Assembly: GCF_020099275.1 (NCBI RefSeq)
Contig: NZ_CP083646.1
Location: forward strand, 2,108,001-2,172,000
Direction: 5' to 3'
Origin: Corynebacterium falsenii
Lineage (GTDB): Bacteria; Actinomycetota; Actinomycetes; Mycobacteriales; Mycobacteriaceae
Length of the DNA: 64,000 nucleotides
Part shown: positions 15,789 to 23,165 of the stretch, one piece after another
Layout of the letters: the number at the start of each line of letters is the position of its first letter
Position numbering within the stretch: the stretch's first letter is position 1
The notes under the pieces: model-generated
Told to the model about the DNA's origin: nothing
Databases searched by the model: none
Seen by the model: the letters and a program-made list of their open reading frames with translations, nothing else
Translations under genes and position numbers: made by a program

Positions 15789-16970
15789 CTATGCCATTCC
15801 GGCCGCCCGGGCCTGCTCCACCACGCGCGGGAGGATGCCAGCGAGGTAATCCACCTGCTCATTCGTAATGTCCGCCCCGATCGTCAGCCGCAGCGCCCCG
15901 CGCGCCACATCCACCGGCACGCCCATCGCGGTGAGCACGTGGCTCGCGCGGTTCACGCCCGCACTGCACGCCGACCCCGTGGAGGCATCCACCCCCGCCG
16001 CATCCAGCAGCATGATGAGCGAATCCCCTTCCGCGCCCGGGAAGCTCACGTGCAGGTGTCCCGGCAGGCTGTGCTCCCGCGGCGTCCAGATACGCGCGCC
16101 CTCGATGCTCTCCACCGCAGCTCGCAGCCGCTCGCGCGCCGCGGTCTGGGTCGCGGTTGCTTGTTCCATCTCCTTTATCGCCGACGCCAAAGCGGCCGCA
16201 CTGCCCACAGCCCCCTGCACGTTGACCGTACCGGAGCGCAGCTTTCGCTCTTGCCCACCGCCGCGTACTGGGCTGAGGATGTCCGCATCGCGGCGGGCCA
16301 GCAGGATCCCGGTGGACTTGGGGCCGCCGAACTTGTGGGCGCTGGCGGCGAGGGTGGACGCGCCGAGTGCGTGGAAGTCCACCGGGATGTGCCCGACAGC
16401 CTGGACAGCATCGGTGTGGAAGGGGATGCCGTGCTCGCGGGCGAACTGCGCGAGCTCGTGGACGGGCTGGAGCGCGCCCGTCTCGTTGTTCGCCCACATG
16501 CAGGTCAGCAGGGCGATGTGCGCTGGCTGGGCGGTGGTGCTGCCGTGAGCTCTGATCCATTGCTGGGCGGGGACACGGCTGGTGGCGTCGACGGGAAGAA
16601 GCAAACGCCGAAAACCAAACCCCATGGGTCCTGAGGTGAGCCAGTCGACGGCCTCCATGACGGCAGGGTGTTCGATGTCCGAGCTAGCGATCACGGTGGC
16701 GCCGCGGTGGGCCTTGGAGCCGAACGCGAGGCCCTGAACTGCGATGTTGTCGGCCTCGGTGCCGGAGCCGGTGAAGATGACCTCCGCGGGGTCGGCGCCG
16801 AGGAGTTCGGCGATCTGCTCGCGGGCGTCTTCGAGGGCGCGGCGGGCGTTGCGGCCGGAGGCGTACTGGCCGGCGGGGTTGAGCAGGTCAGCGGCACGGG
16901 CCATGGCCTCCTGTGCTTCGGGGCGGAGGGGTTGGGAGGCGGCGTTGTCGATGTAGAGGCGCGGGCTCAT
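15789..16970 (-). CDS. iscS: Cysteine desulfurase (NifS/IscS family)
   Basis: This PLP enzyme of 393 residues converts cysteine to alanine and passes the sulfur to MnmA and iron-sulfur assembly. PLP Lys213 lies in [12 protein letters not shown], the cofactor-binding His101 in SDIEHPAV, and the catalytic Cys335 in [11 protein letters not shown]. The short loop around Cys335 is of the group I (IscS/NifS) kind. It heads a minus-strand operon with mnmA and the methionine synthase-like gene. Its upstream region on the transcribed strand is C/A-rich and almost free of G, which could be a Rho-binding leader. The alternative name nifS2 is used in some corynebacteria. Confidence 0.92.
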   Translation of the reverse strand: MSPRLYIDNAASQPLRPEAQEAMARAADLLNPAGQYASGRNARRALEDAREQIAELLGADPAEVIFTGSGTEADNIAVQGLAFGSKAHRGATVIASSDIEHPAVMEAVDWLTSGPMGFGFRRLLLPVDATSRVPAQQWIRAHGSTTAQPAHIALLTCMWANNETGALQPVHELAQFAREHGIPFHTDAVQAVGHIPVDFHALGASTLAASAHKFGGPKSTGILLARRDADILSPVRGGGQERKLRSGTVNVQGAVGSAAALASAIKEMEQATATQTAARERLRAAVESIEGARIWTPREHSLPGHLHVSFPGAEGDSLIMLLDAAGVDASTGSACSAGVNRASHVLTAMGVPVDVARGALRLTIGADITNEQVDYLAGILPRVVEQARAAGMA

Positions 16971-16977
16971 TGGTTCA

Positions 16978-17058
16978 AGTGTAGTTGGCGGGGTGGCGGG
17001 GGTTGTGTTGGTGGCGGGGTTGGTGGGTTGGGTGGTGTAGTTGGTGTTGGTGGCTAGG
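16978..17058 (-). other. C/A-rich, G-poor leader upstream of iscS (possible Rho utilisation site)
   Basis: On the minus strand about 80 bases directly upstream of iscS consist almost only of C and A (repeats of CCACCAACACCAAC type) with very few G. Such C-rich, unstructured RNA is what Rho binds. A short frame of 38 codons (ATG 17091 to TGA 16975; His/Pro/Gln-rich, no visible ribosome site) runs through it and is probably fortuitous. Confidence 0.3.
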
Positions 17059-17138
17059 GCAGCGGTCTCCGAGACTCGAATCCATGGTCATTCAGTGTTT
17101 CTACCGATGTCCATAAACGTTCCAGTGACCCCATGGCT

Positions 17139-17567
17139 CTATTTTCTAAGAATCGCCGTCTTGCGAAATACGGCACGGGCGAGGGTACCTATCTAAGCGC
17201 TTTGCTCGAACAACCACACGGCGTGATCGAATGCACGAAGGTCGATGCCCAAGCCGTAGAACTTTGTCTATGCCCCCTTGGCCTGTGCGAATGCACTGCT
17301 ATCACGAGGCAGATTTCCTACGCCCCCGCTCCACGAGCGGAGATCATCGGCCGAGTCAATGCCGAAGTCTGTGAAGGCCGTTGTAGCGTCGAACCCCGAC
17401 GTACCAATGTGTTTCGCGGAGATACTGTGGACGGCATCGATTGGAGCAAGCGAGAATCGGTCACCCTATCCGCCGTAGCGGGTGAAGTTGGATTCGGGGA
17501 TGAGGCGGACCCGGTTGAGGACGGCTTCTACGTAGGCGAGGGGTTCCTGCGCGGGGGCACTTCTCAT
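17139..17567 (-). pseudogene. Degenerate gene interrupted by amber codons, unknown family
   Basis: In the gene-poor stretch 16971-17996 one minus-strand frame starts MRSAPAQEPLAYVEAVLNRV at 17567. It stays protein-like for 143 codons except for in-frame TAG at codons 34, 100 and 125, ending at a fourth TAG. Segments such as AVLNRVRLIPESNFTRYGG and TKFYGLGIDLRAFDHAVWLF look like real protein. Composition is lower in GC than the neighbours, so this may be a decayed foreign gene. A plus-strand frame (17133-17591, 152 codons) is open here but looks less natural. I do not recognise the family. The rest of the stretch holds the C/A-rich leader of iscS, short repeats (17591-17627, 17787-17857, 17905-17996) and the etfBA terminator. 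Confidence 0.3.
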
Positions 17568-17590
17568 ACGATTCTCATGCCTGGATTCTA

Positions 17591-17627
17591 GTCAAGGCTT
17601 AGAGTCGATTTTGGTCAATGCTCAGAG
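17591..17627. repeat. Two 14-bp near-identical direct repeats, 23-bp period
   Basis: GTCAAGGCTTAGAG (17591-17604) and GTCAATGCTCAGAG (17614-17627) differ at two positions and are spaced two helical turns apart. They lie just upstream of the degenerate minus-strand frame and could be an operator for it or the remnant of an insertion. The sequence ATTCTAGTCA beside the first copy also occurs near 10517. Confidence 0.4.
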
Positions 17628-17786
17628 ACATTTTTTGGGCAAATTTCAACGCGCTGCCTTGACAAAACTTCGGACAGCCGCGAAGTCGGGTTCGCGGCCA
17701 CAGGGTGGTGTCGGTCGGGGGCCGAACAGGAGCCGCAAGGGCACCGGTCCGAGGGTACCTGGGCCCGATGGGTTTTCATTGGAGTC

Positions 17787-17857
17787 CGCACCCGAGCATC
17801 CGCGCACCCGGGCATCCAAACATCCACGCACCCGAACATCCACGCACCCGAGCATGC
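17787..17857. repeat. Imperfect 16-bp tandem repeats (CATCCACGCACCCGAA type)
   Basis: Three full copies and partial copies of a 16-bp unit occur in non-coding DNA between the degenerate frame and the etfBA terminator. A second simple-sequence patch (GGAACCCGGG / GGCCCCAG motifs) lies at 17905-17996 between the terminator and etfA. Both look like slippage-generated spacer. Confidence 0.55.
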
Positions 17858-17904
17858 AAAAGCCGGTGCTGACCTTCCCACCGAAACGGGAGGTCAGCAC
17901 CGGC
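17857..17904 (-). terminator. Intrinsic terminator of the etfB-etfA operon
   Basis: GCCGGTGCTGACCT (17862-17875) and AGGTCAGCACCGGC (17891-17904) form a perfect 14-bp stem with a 15-base loop. Read on the minus strand the stem is followed by TTTTG. It lies about 92 bases after the etfA stop. Confidence 0.75.
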
Positions 17905-17996
17905 GCCCACGAAACCAGGGAACCCGGGGATCCAGGAACCCAGGGCCCCAGGAAGAACCAGGGAACCCGGATACCCAAGGCCCCAGGGCCCCAGAT

Positions 17997-18950
17997 TTAC
18001 TTGCGGTTCTTCAGTTCCTCAGTTGCCTGCGGTGCAACGTTGAACAGGTCGCCCACAACACCGAAGTCTGCGATCTCGAAGATGGAAGCCTCTTCGTCCT
18101 TGTTCACAGCAACGATGGTCTTGGAGGTCTGCATACCTGCCTTGTGCTGAATGGCACCAGAGATGCCCAGGGCGATGTACAGGTTCGGGGAGACCGTCTG
18201 ACCGGTCTGGCCCACCTGGAACTTGCCCGGGTAGTAGTCGGCGTCCACGGCGGCGCGGGAAGCACCCACGGCGCCACCCAGAACGTCGGCCAGGGGCTCG
18301 ACCACGTCGGCGAAGCCCTCGGAGCCACCAACGCCGCGGCCACCGGAGACCACGATCTTAGCCTCGGTGAGCTCGGGGCGGTCGCCCTGCTCAGCCGGGG
18401 AGAAGCTGGTGATGGTCACAGCGGTCGGGCCGGCCTCGGGCAGCTCCACGGCCTGCACCTCGCCAGCAGCGGACTGCGGCTCGGGGTCGATGGAGCCCGG
18501 ACGCCAGGTGAACACCGGGGATGCGCCAGCAGCGGAAGCATCCACGGTGTACTCGCCACCGAAGATGCCGATCTTGGCGGTGTTGCCCTCGCCGAGCTCG
18601 GAGACGTCGTACAGCACGCCGGAAGCAACGCGGGCGCCCACGCGACCGGCGATCTCGTTGCCGGTTGCGGTGGCGGCCACGACAACCGGAACCTGCAGGT
18701 GAGCTGCCAGGCCGGACAGCGCGTCCACGGACGGGGTGATCAGCAGGTTCTCTGCTTGATCGGACTCGGCGGCGTAGATGGTCTCAGCGCCAGCCTCGGC
18801 CAATGCGCCCTGCAGCTTCTCGGCGGTGCCGGGGGCACCAACCACCACGGCACCGACGGTGCCGAAGGTGCGGGCAGCGGTGATGAGCTCTGCGGTGGGG
18901 CTCTTCAGTTCGCCCTCGCCGTGCTCGACAAGTACCAATACGTTGGTCAT
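17997..18950 (-). CDS. etfA: Electron transfer flavoprotein alpha subunit
   Basis: This 317-residue protein is the FAD-binding subunit of ETF, which takes electrons from acyl-CoA and related dehydrogenases and passes them to the quinone pool. The C-terminal FAD domain shows the family motifs SGGRGVGGSEGFADV near residues 203-217, VGQTGQTVSPNLYIALGISG near 252-271 and IQHKAGM just after, followed by VAVNKDEEASIFEIADFGVV. The N-terminal domain begins MTNVLVLVEHGEGELK. It lies 30 bases downstream of etfB and both form one operon ended by a hairpin terminator. The fixB name is used for the mycobacterial homologue. Confidence 0.96.
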   Translation of the reverse strand: MTNVLVLVEHGEGELKSPTAELITAARTFGTVGAVVVGAPGTAEKLQGALAEAGAETIYAAESDQAENLLITPSVDALSGLAAHLQVPVVVAATATGNEIAGRVGARVASGVLYDVSELGEGNTAKIGIFGGEYTVDASAAGASPVFTWRPGSIDPEPQSAAGEVQAVELPEAGPTAVTITSFSPAEQGDRPELTEAKIVVSGGRGVGGSEGFADVVEPLADVLGGAVGASRAAVDADYYPGKFQVGQTGQTVSPNLYIALGISGAIQHKAGMQTSKTIVAVNKDEEASIFEIADFGVVGDLFNVAPQATEELKNRK

Positions 18951-18980
18951 ATTCTTTTCCCTCTTCCCTTCAACCAGCTT

Positions 18981-19769
18981 CTAGACCAGCTTTTCCTTGA
19001 CAAGGAACTCGACCAGCTTGGTGCCGCCGTCTCCCTCGTCGGTGATGATTTCGCCAGCGCTCTTCGGCGGCTTCGGGGTAACCCCGGACACCGAGGTGGT
19101 TGCGTTTTCCAGGCCAACGTTGGCAGCGTCCACGCCGATGTCGGACAGGGACAGCTCCTCGATGGTCTTCTTCTTGGCAGCCATGATGCCCTTGAAGGCA
19201 GCGAAGCGCGGGGTGTTGGACTTCTCGGTCACGGAGACGATCGCGGGGGTCGGGGCCTCCAGGCCAAACACGCCCTCGTCGGTCACGCGCTTGCCGGTGA
19301 CCTTGCCGTCTTCGAGGTTGATCTCTTCCATGTGGGTCAGAGCCGGGATCTGGCGGTACTCGGACAGCAGGCCGGGCACTGCGCCGGAGCCGCCGTCGGT
19401 GGATGCGTTACCGCAGATGATCAGCTCGATGTCCTCGATCTGGTTCAGCGCGTTGGACAGGGTCCATGCGGTACCCAGAACGTCGGAGCCAGCCAGGGCA
19501 TCGTCAATGACCAGCTTGGCCTCGTCTGCGCCGAGGGACAGTGCCTTGCGCAGTGCCTCGGTGGCGCGGCTCGGGCCGACGCTCAGCACGATCACGTTGC
19601 GGGAGGAATCTGCTTCCTTGAGCTGCAGTGCAGCTTCCACAGCGTTTTCGTTGATCTCGTCCAGCACAGCGTCTGCGCTGTCGCGATCCAGGGTGTAGTC
19701 ATCATCGGTGAGCTTGCGCTCGGAGTAGGTGTCCGGCACCTGCTTGACCAGAACAACGATGTTCGACAT
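18981..19769 (-). CDS. etfB: Electron transfer flavoprotein beta subunit
   Basis: This 262-residue protein is the AMP-binding partner of EtfA. It starts MSNIVVLVKQVPDTYSERKL, the usual beginning of the family, and contains the nucleotide-site region DLIICGNASTDGGSGAVPG-like (here IELIICGNASTDGGSGAVPG) near residues 133-152. The recognition segment ETPTPAIVSVTEKSN-type appears as EAPTPAIVSVTEKSNTPRFA near 191-210. Gene order etfB-etfA matches fixA-fixB in mycobacteria. The 178-base upstream gap contains two AAGCGCCCCACAT repeats 26 bp apart (19875 and 19901) and a TAGGAT that could be a -10 element. Confidence 0.96.
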   Translation of the reverse strand: MSNIVVLVKQVPDTYSERKLTDDDYTLDRDSADAVLDEINENAVEAALQLKEADSSRNVIVLSVGPSRATEALRKALSLGADEAKLVIDDALAGSDVLGTAWTLSNALNQIEDIELIICGNASTDGGSGAVPGLLSEYRQIPALTHMEEINLEDGKVTGKRVTDEGVFGLEAPTPAIVSVTEKSNTPRFAAFKGIMAAKKKTIEELSLSDIGVDAANVGLENATTSVSGVTPKPPKSAGEIITDEGDGGTKLVEFLVKEKLV

Positions 19770-19947
19770 TCGTTGGCCTTCCTGCTTGGGTGATGTTATT
19801 CAGCGCCCATCCTACCGGCTATACGTGACCTCAACCACAATCCGGCCTTTATTGTTTTAGAACTACCCCCACATAAGCGCCCCACATCTGCGTCCCACCC
19901 AAGCGCCCCACATTCCCACATCTGCTCCCCACCCCAGCGCCTCCAAC

Positions 19948-21156
19948 CTAGCCCCGCACCGCCCGGCAGATAAACGCCCACGCCTTGTCCCCTATCCGCG
20001 TCACCACCACAGACGCCTCCTCGCTCCCCTTGAGCTTCCACTTCTTGCGCACCTCGTCCGGATTAATGTCCACGCCGCGCACGAGAATCTCCACCGCACC
20101 GATCCCCCGCGCCACCAGTGCCTTGCGCACGTGCTTGAACGGCACCTGCTCGAGCACCTCGAATCCGCGCCGCCCCGGTGGCACCGCAGGCCCCGTCAGG
20201 TAGGCAATCCGCTCGTCCAGCTGCCACAGCCCATACTTCGCCGCGTAGTGCCGCACGAGCCCCGCGCGCACCACCGCCCCGTCGGGATCCACAATGTATT
20301 TCCCGACCTCAGCGACTTTGTCCTGTTCGGGCATGTGGTCGTCGATAATTTCTTGTTGTCCCGACGCCACCCCCAGCATCACCGCCCGCCGTCCGCACTG
20401 GGATAACCCGGGGGTGTAAAGGCACGCTTCTTTGACGTTCCCGTCGACGGAGACCACGTCTACTTGCCCGTCGAACTCCGTGTAATCGATGCCGGGGGCG
20501 CACTTGATGGCGGTGTCAATCCCCTGCTCGCTGTAGACCGCCGCGAGGTCCTCCAGGCGGGGGCGCAGGTCGCTGAGTTTTGTCACGCGCCCGGAGGATG
20601 TGCGCCGGGCTGGGTCCGCGAGCACCACGGTGCCCGGCGCGAGAACGCTTGTGCTCAGGGCGGGGTGCAGTGCGTCCATGACGATGGTGGGAACGTCGGG
20701 CACGTTGTGTCGCGCCATGCGGACACGCTGCGGGTCGAGGTCCCCGCCGATGATCCGCTGGAACCCGGCGCCCACACTCACCCGCGCCGCCGGTGCCGCC
20801 GGTGCCGCAAGCGCCGCCAACTCCGTGCCCACCGAGCACGTCACGTCCACGACATCCCGCACCCCCAGCGACAGCAAGTGCGCAGCGCGGAACTCCGCCA
20901 CGACCTGCGGCGTGGCCTGCTGCACGGAATCGGAGTCCATGATCCACTGCTCCGCCCGCGCAGCGCTGAACTTCGCCGCCGCCGAGCGACGCGCCAGTGC
21001 CACCTCCACCAGCGCCCGGGCGTTATCGCCGTAGGTCTCCTTGAGATGCGCGACATCCGCGACCATGGATTTCTTGGTCAGGGGGAGGCTGGCGGCGTCG
21101 GATAAAGAGGAAGGATGAGCCAGGACAAAACTCAGCTCGGATGCGGTTAACGACAT
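19948..21156 (-). CDS. Class I SAM-dependent methyltransferase with THUMP-like C-terminal domain
   Basis: A protein of 402 residues with a Rossmann methyltransferase core. The SAM-binding motif VVDVTCSVGTELAAL lies near residues 102-115, a motif II/III region IIGGDLDPQRVRMARHN near 134-150 and VVLADPARRTSSGRV near 178-192, where the DPAR sequence takes the place of the catalytic NPPY. The last third (for example VRKALVARGIGAVEILVRGV, DINPDEVRKKWKLKG) resembles the THUMP-like domain that binds RNA. A tRNA or rRNA substrate is therefore likely but not defined. Homologues next to etfB occur in mycobacteria (Rv3030 region). It may be transcribed with the NUDIX gene, whose stop is 24 bases upstream. 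Confidence 0.75.
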   Translation of the reverse strand: MSLTASELSFVLAHPSSLSDAASLPLTKKSMVADVAHLKETYGDNARALVEVALARRSAAAKFSAARAEQWIMDSDSVQQATPQVVAEFRAAHLLSLGVRDVVDVTCSVGTELAALAAPAAPAARVSVGAGFQRIIGGDLDPQRVRMARHNVPDVPTIVMDALHPALSTSVLAPGTVVLADPARRTSSGRVTKLSDLRPRLEDLAAVYSEQGIDTAIKCAPGIDYTEFDGQVDVVSVDGNVKEACLYTPGLSQCGRRAVMLGVASGQQEIIDDHMPEQDKVAEVGKYIVDPDGAVVRAGLVRHYAAKYGLWQLDERIAYLTGPAVPPGRRGFEVLEQVPFKHVRKALVARGIGAVEILVRGVDINPDEVRKKWKLKGSEEASVVVTRIGDKAWAFICRAVRG

Positions 21157-21180
21157 GCGGTTAGTACAGGCTATTACAGG

Positions 21181-22119
21181 CTATTGCAGGTAGGAACCCG
21201 GGCGGTTCTCGAAGGGGTGCGCGGGCAGGTCAGCCGGATCCACCGCAAACTTCATGCCCGGCGCGAACTGGCGGCGCGGGGCGCCGTACATCTGCGTCTC
21301 CATGAGGTAATACTCGGCCATGTAGGGCTCGTCGACGGGCTCCTCCAGCACCGGATCGACCGACAAGCTCGAGCTGAAATCCAGCACCTCGTCGACCGTG
21401 CGGAACGTATCCAGCAGCTTCAACTGCGCCCACGTCGGCGGCATGAGCGAGATCTTCCGCGAGCGCCAGCCGTCCAGCAGCGTGGAGGGGCGGAACCAAC
21501 CGGTCGAGGTGGCCTCGCGGGTGTCGGCGAGGGTCTGCTGACCCTCCGGCATGTTCGCCACGAAGAAGGCCGTGTCGTAGCGGATCGGCTGCTCCTTCGG
21601 GGTGACCCAGTTCGCCCAGGGGCGCAGCAGGTCGGAGCGCAGCACCAACTCGTGCTGGTCCATGAAATCGGAGAAGCTGAGCTCGTGATTCTCCAGCTGA
21701 TGCCGCTCGGTCTGGAACGGGACGGTGTTGCCCACCAGCGAGCCGTCCTCGTAGCCGGCCAGCAGGGTGCCGGCCTCCTCGAAGGTTTCGCGCACGGCAG
21801 CGCACACGAGCGCGCGAGCCATGGACTCGGACTTCTGCAGACGGCTGGCCCACCACTTCACGTCTGGGCCCTGCCAGCGCAGGTCGGGGGAATCGTGGCC
21901 GTCGCCATCAACATCGCCGGGCATGTCGCGGGAATCCACGCCGCCGCCGGGGAACACGGTCATTTCGGCGCAAAACGCCATCGTGGAGGCGCGTTCTTGC
22001 ACGTAGACCTCGATGCCGGAGAGGGTATCGCGCAGCAGGATCACCGTGGAGGCGTGCCGTGGCGCGACCGGCCCCAAGCGCCCAGAGCCGGGTGAACCGC
22101 TGGTGTCTGGCGAAGCCAT
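21181..22119 (-). CDS. NUDIX hydrolase
   Basis: A 312-residue hydrolase of nucleoside diphosphates linked to another group. The substrate cannot be read from sequence. The Nudix box is split by an insert: the glycine-rich start MTVFPGGGVDSRD lies near residues 53-65 and the catalytic helix AAVRETFEEAGTLL near 107-120, with the metal-binding glutamates in the REtfEE core. This long actinobacterial form resembles the RNase-domain-like CoA/ADP-ribose-type NUDIX proteins of 230-310 residues. The C-terminal part contains PPTWAQLKLLDTF, a motif common in that group. It lies between the ABC ATPase gene and the methyltransferase on the minus strand. Confidence 0.85.
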   Translation of the reverse strand: MASPDTSGSPGSGRLGPVAPRHASTVILLRDTLSGIEVYVQERASTMAFCAEMTVFPGGGVDSRDMPGDVDGDGHDSPDLRWQGPDVKWWASRLQKSESMARALVCAAVRETFEEAGTLLAGYEDGSLVGNTVPFQTERHQLENHELSFSDFMDQHELVLRSDLLRPWANWVTPKEQPIRYDTAFFVANMPEGQQTLADTREATSTGWFRPSTLLDGWRSRKISLMPPTWAQLKLLDTFRTVDEVLDFSSSLSVDPVLEEPVDEPYMAEYYLMETQMYGAPRRQFAPGMKFAVDPADLPAHPFENRPGSYLQ

Positions 22120-22216
22120 CGTGATCCTTCCTGCTGTGTCTGTGTCTGCGTTCTGCGTCTGTCTTTATCTTTTTTCTCGACGCCACCACACTCCGCAGCG
22201 CCATACTTGAGAAAGT

Positions 22217-23092
22217 CTACCGCGATCGGTGACTTCCTCCACGGCGCGTGCGGCGCGCGAACCACCGGCCGTCGTCCTGCGTGACCTCAATCGGCTGGTG
22301 GAAGGTGCGGGTGAGGTTGTCGGACGTCATGATGTCCTCCAACATTCCCTGCGCCACCACGTGCCCTTCGTCCAGCAACATGCCGTGTGTGAATCCCGGC
22401 GGGATCTCCTCCACGTGGTGGGTGATCATGACGATAGCCGGGGAGTCCGGATCGTCCGCCAAGTCAGACAGTAGGCCCACGAGATCCTCGCGCCCGCCCA
22501 GGTCCAGCCCGGCACCCGGCTCGTCGAGCAGCAGCAGCTCCGGGTCGGTCATGAGCGCGCGGGCAATGAGGGTGCGCTTGCGCTCGCCTTCGCTCAAGGT
22601 CCCCCAGGTCTGCTCGGCGAGGTGGTAGGCGCCGATGGATTCCAGGGTGTCGATGGCGCGCTCTTCGTCCATGCTGTCGTATTCCTCGCGCCAGCGGCCC
22701 AGCACGTCGTAGCCGGCGGAGATGACGATGTCCTTGACCAGCTCGTCTCCGGGCACGCGGTGTGCCAGCGCTGAGGAGCTCATGCCGATGGCGGTGCGGA
22801 TCTCGCGCAGATCCACTTTGCCCATCTGCTCCCCCACGAGCGTGACCGTGCCCGTGGTGGGGAACATCTGCGCGCTGGCGAGGCGCATGAGGGTGGTCTT
22901 GCCCGCTCCGTTGGGTCCGATGATGATCCAACGCTCGTCCAGCTCCACCTGCCAATCCAGCGGCGCGAGGATCTCGCGGCCCTCGCGGACCACGGACACG
23001 CCGCGCATGTCGATGATGAGGTCTTCGGCGGCCGCAGCCTGCGAAGCGGGGGCAGAAATCAGGTTTGTCACGTCGTCGCTCACCCCACCCAT
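22217..23092 (-). CDS. ABC transporter ATP-binding protein
   Basis: A single ATPase domain of about 291 residues. Walker A (IIGPNGAGKTTLMRL), the Q-loop region near RTAIGMSSSALAHRV, signature LSEGERKRTLIARAL, Walker B LLLLDEPGAGLD and the H-loop VMITHHVEEI are all intact. I placed the start at 23092 (MGGVSDDVTN), the Met nearest to where family similarity begins; the open frame reaches back to 23266 but would overlap glgE. No permease gene is adjacent, so its partner is unknown. Stand-alone ATPases of this FepC/ModF-like type exist beside glgE in other corynebacteria. The gene is divergent from glgE with 73 bases between. Confidence 0.85.
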   Translation of the reverse strand: MGGVSDDVTNLISAPASQAAAAEDLIIDMRGVSVVREGREILAPLDWQVELDERWIIIGPNGAGKTTLMRLASAQMFPTTGTVTLVGEQMGKVDLREIRTAIGMSSSALAHRVPGDELVKDIVISAGYDVLGRWREEYDSMDEERAIDTLESIGAYHLAEQTWGTLSEGERKRTLIARALMTDPELLLLDEPGAGLDLGGREDLVGLLSDLADDPDSPAIVMITHHVEEIPPGFTHGMLLDEGHVVAQGMLEDIMTSDNLTRTFHQPIEVTQDDGRWFARRTRRGGSHRSR

Positions 23093-23120
23093 AGTGCCAG
23101 TTTCACCTAAGCTATGGGGT

Positions 23121-23146
23121 GACAGACACTGCAGACAGACACTGCA
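23121..23146 (+). repeat. Perfect 13-bp tandem repeat in the glgE leader
   Basis: GACAGACACTGCA occurs twice head to tail (23121-23133 and 23134-23146), just before the GAGGAG ribosome site of glgE and between the divergent ABC ATPase and glgE genes. Operator or chance duplication. Confidence 0.6.
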
Positions 23147-23165
23147 TTTGAGGAGCGTCATCAGC

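Noticed and set aside
17065..17095. GACTCGAATCC considered as the T arm of a tRNA or an attachment site
   Set aside because: The flanking bases do not form a T stem, and no acceptor or anticodon arm can be drawn upstream.
17133..17591. Plus-strand frame of 152 codons considered as a gene
   Set aside because: It has no ribosome site and unnatural composition, and the opposite frame looks more protein-like, so it was not listed as a CDS.
17787..17857. Short repeats considered as a CRISPR array
   Set aside because: The units are 16 bp, directly adjacent, with no unique spacers and no cas genes nearby.
18144..19793. Open plus-strand frame of 549 codons opposite etfA and etfB
   Set aside because: It spans both etf genes and their gap, and is low-complexity antisense translation.
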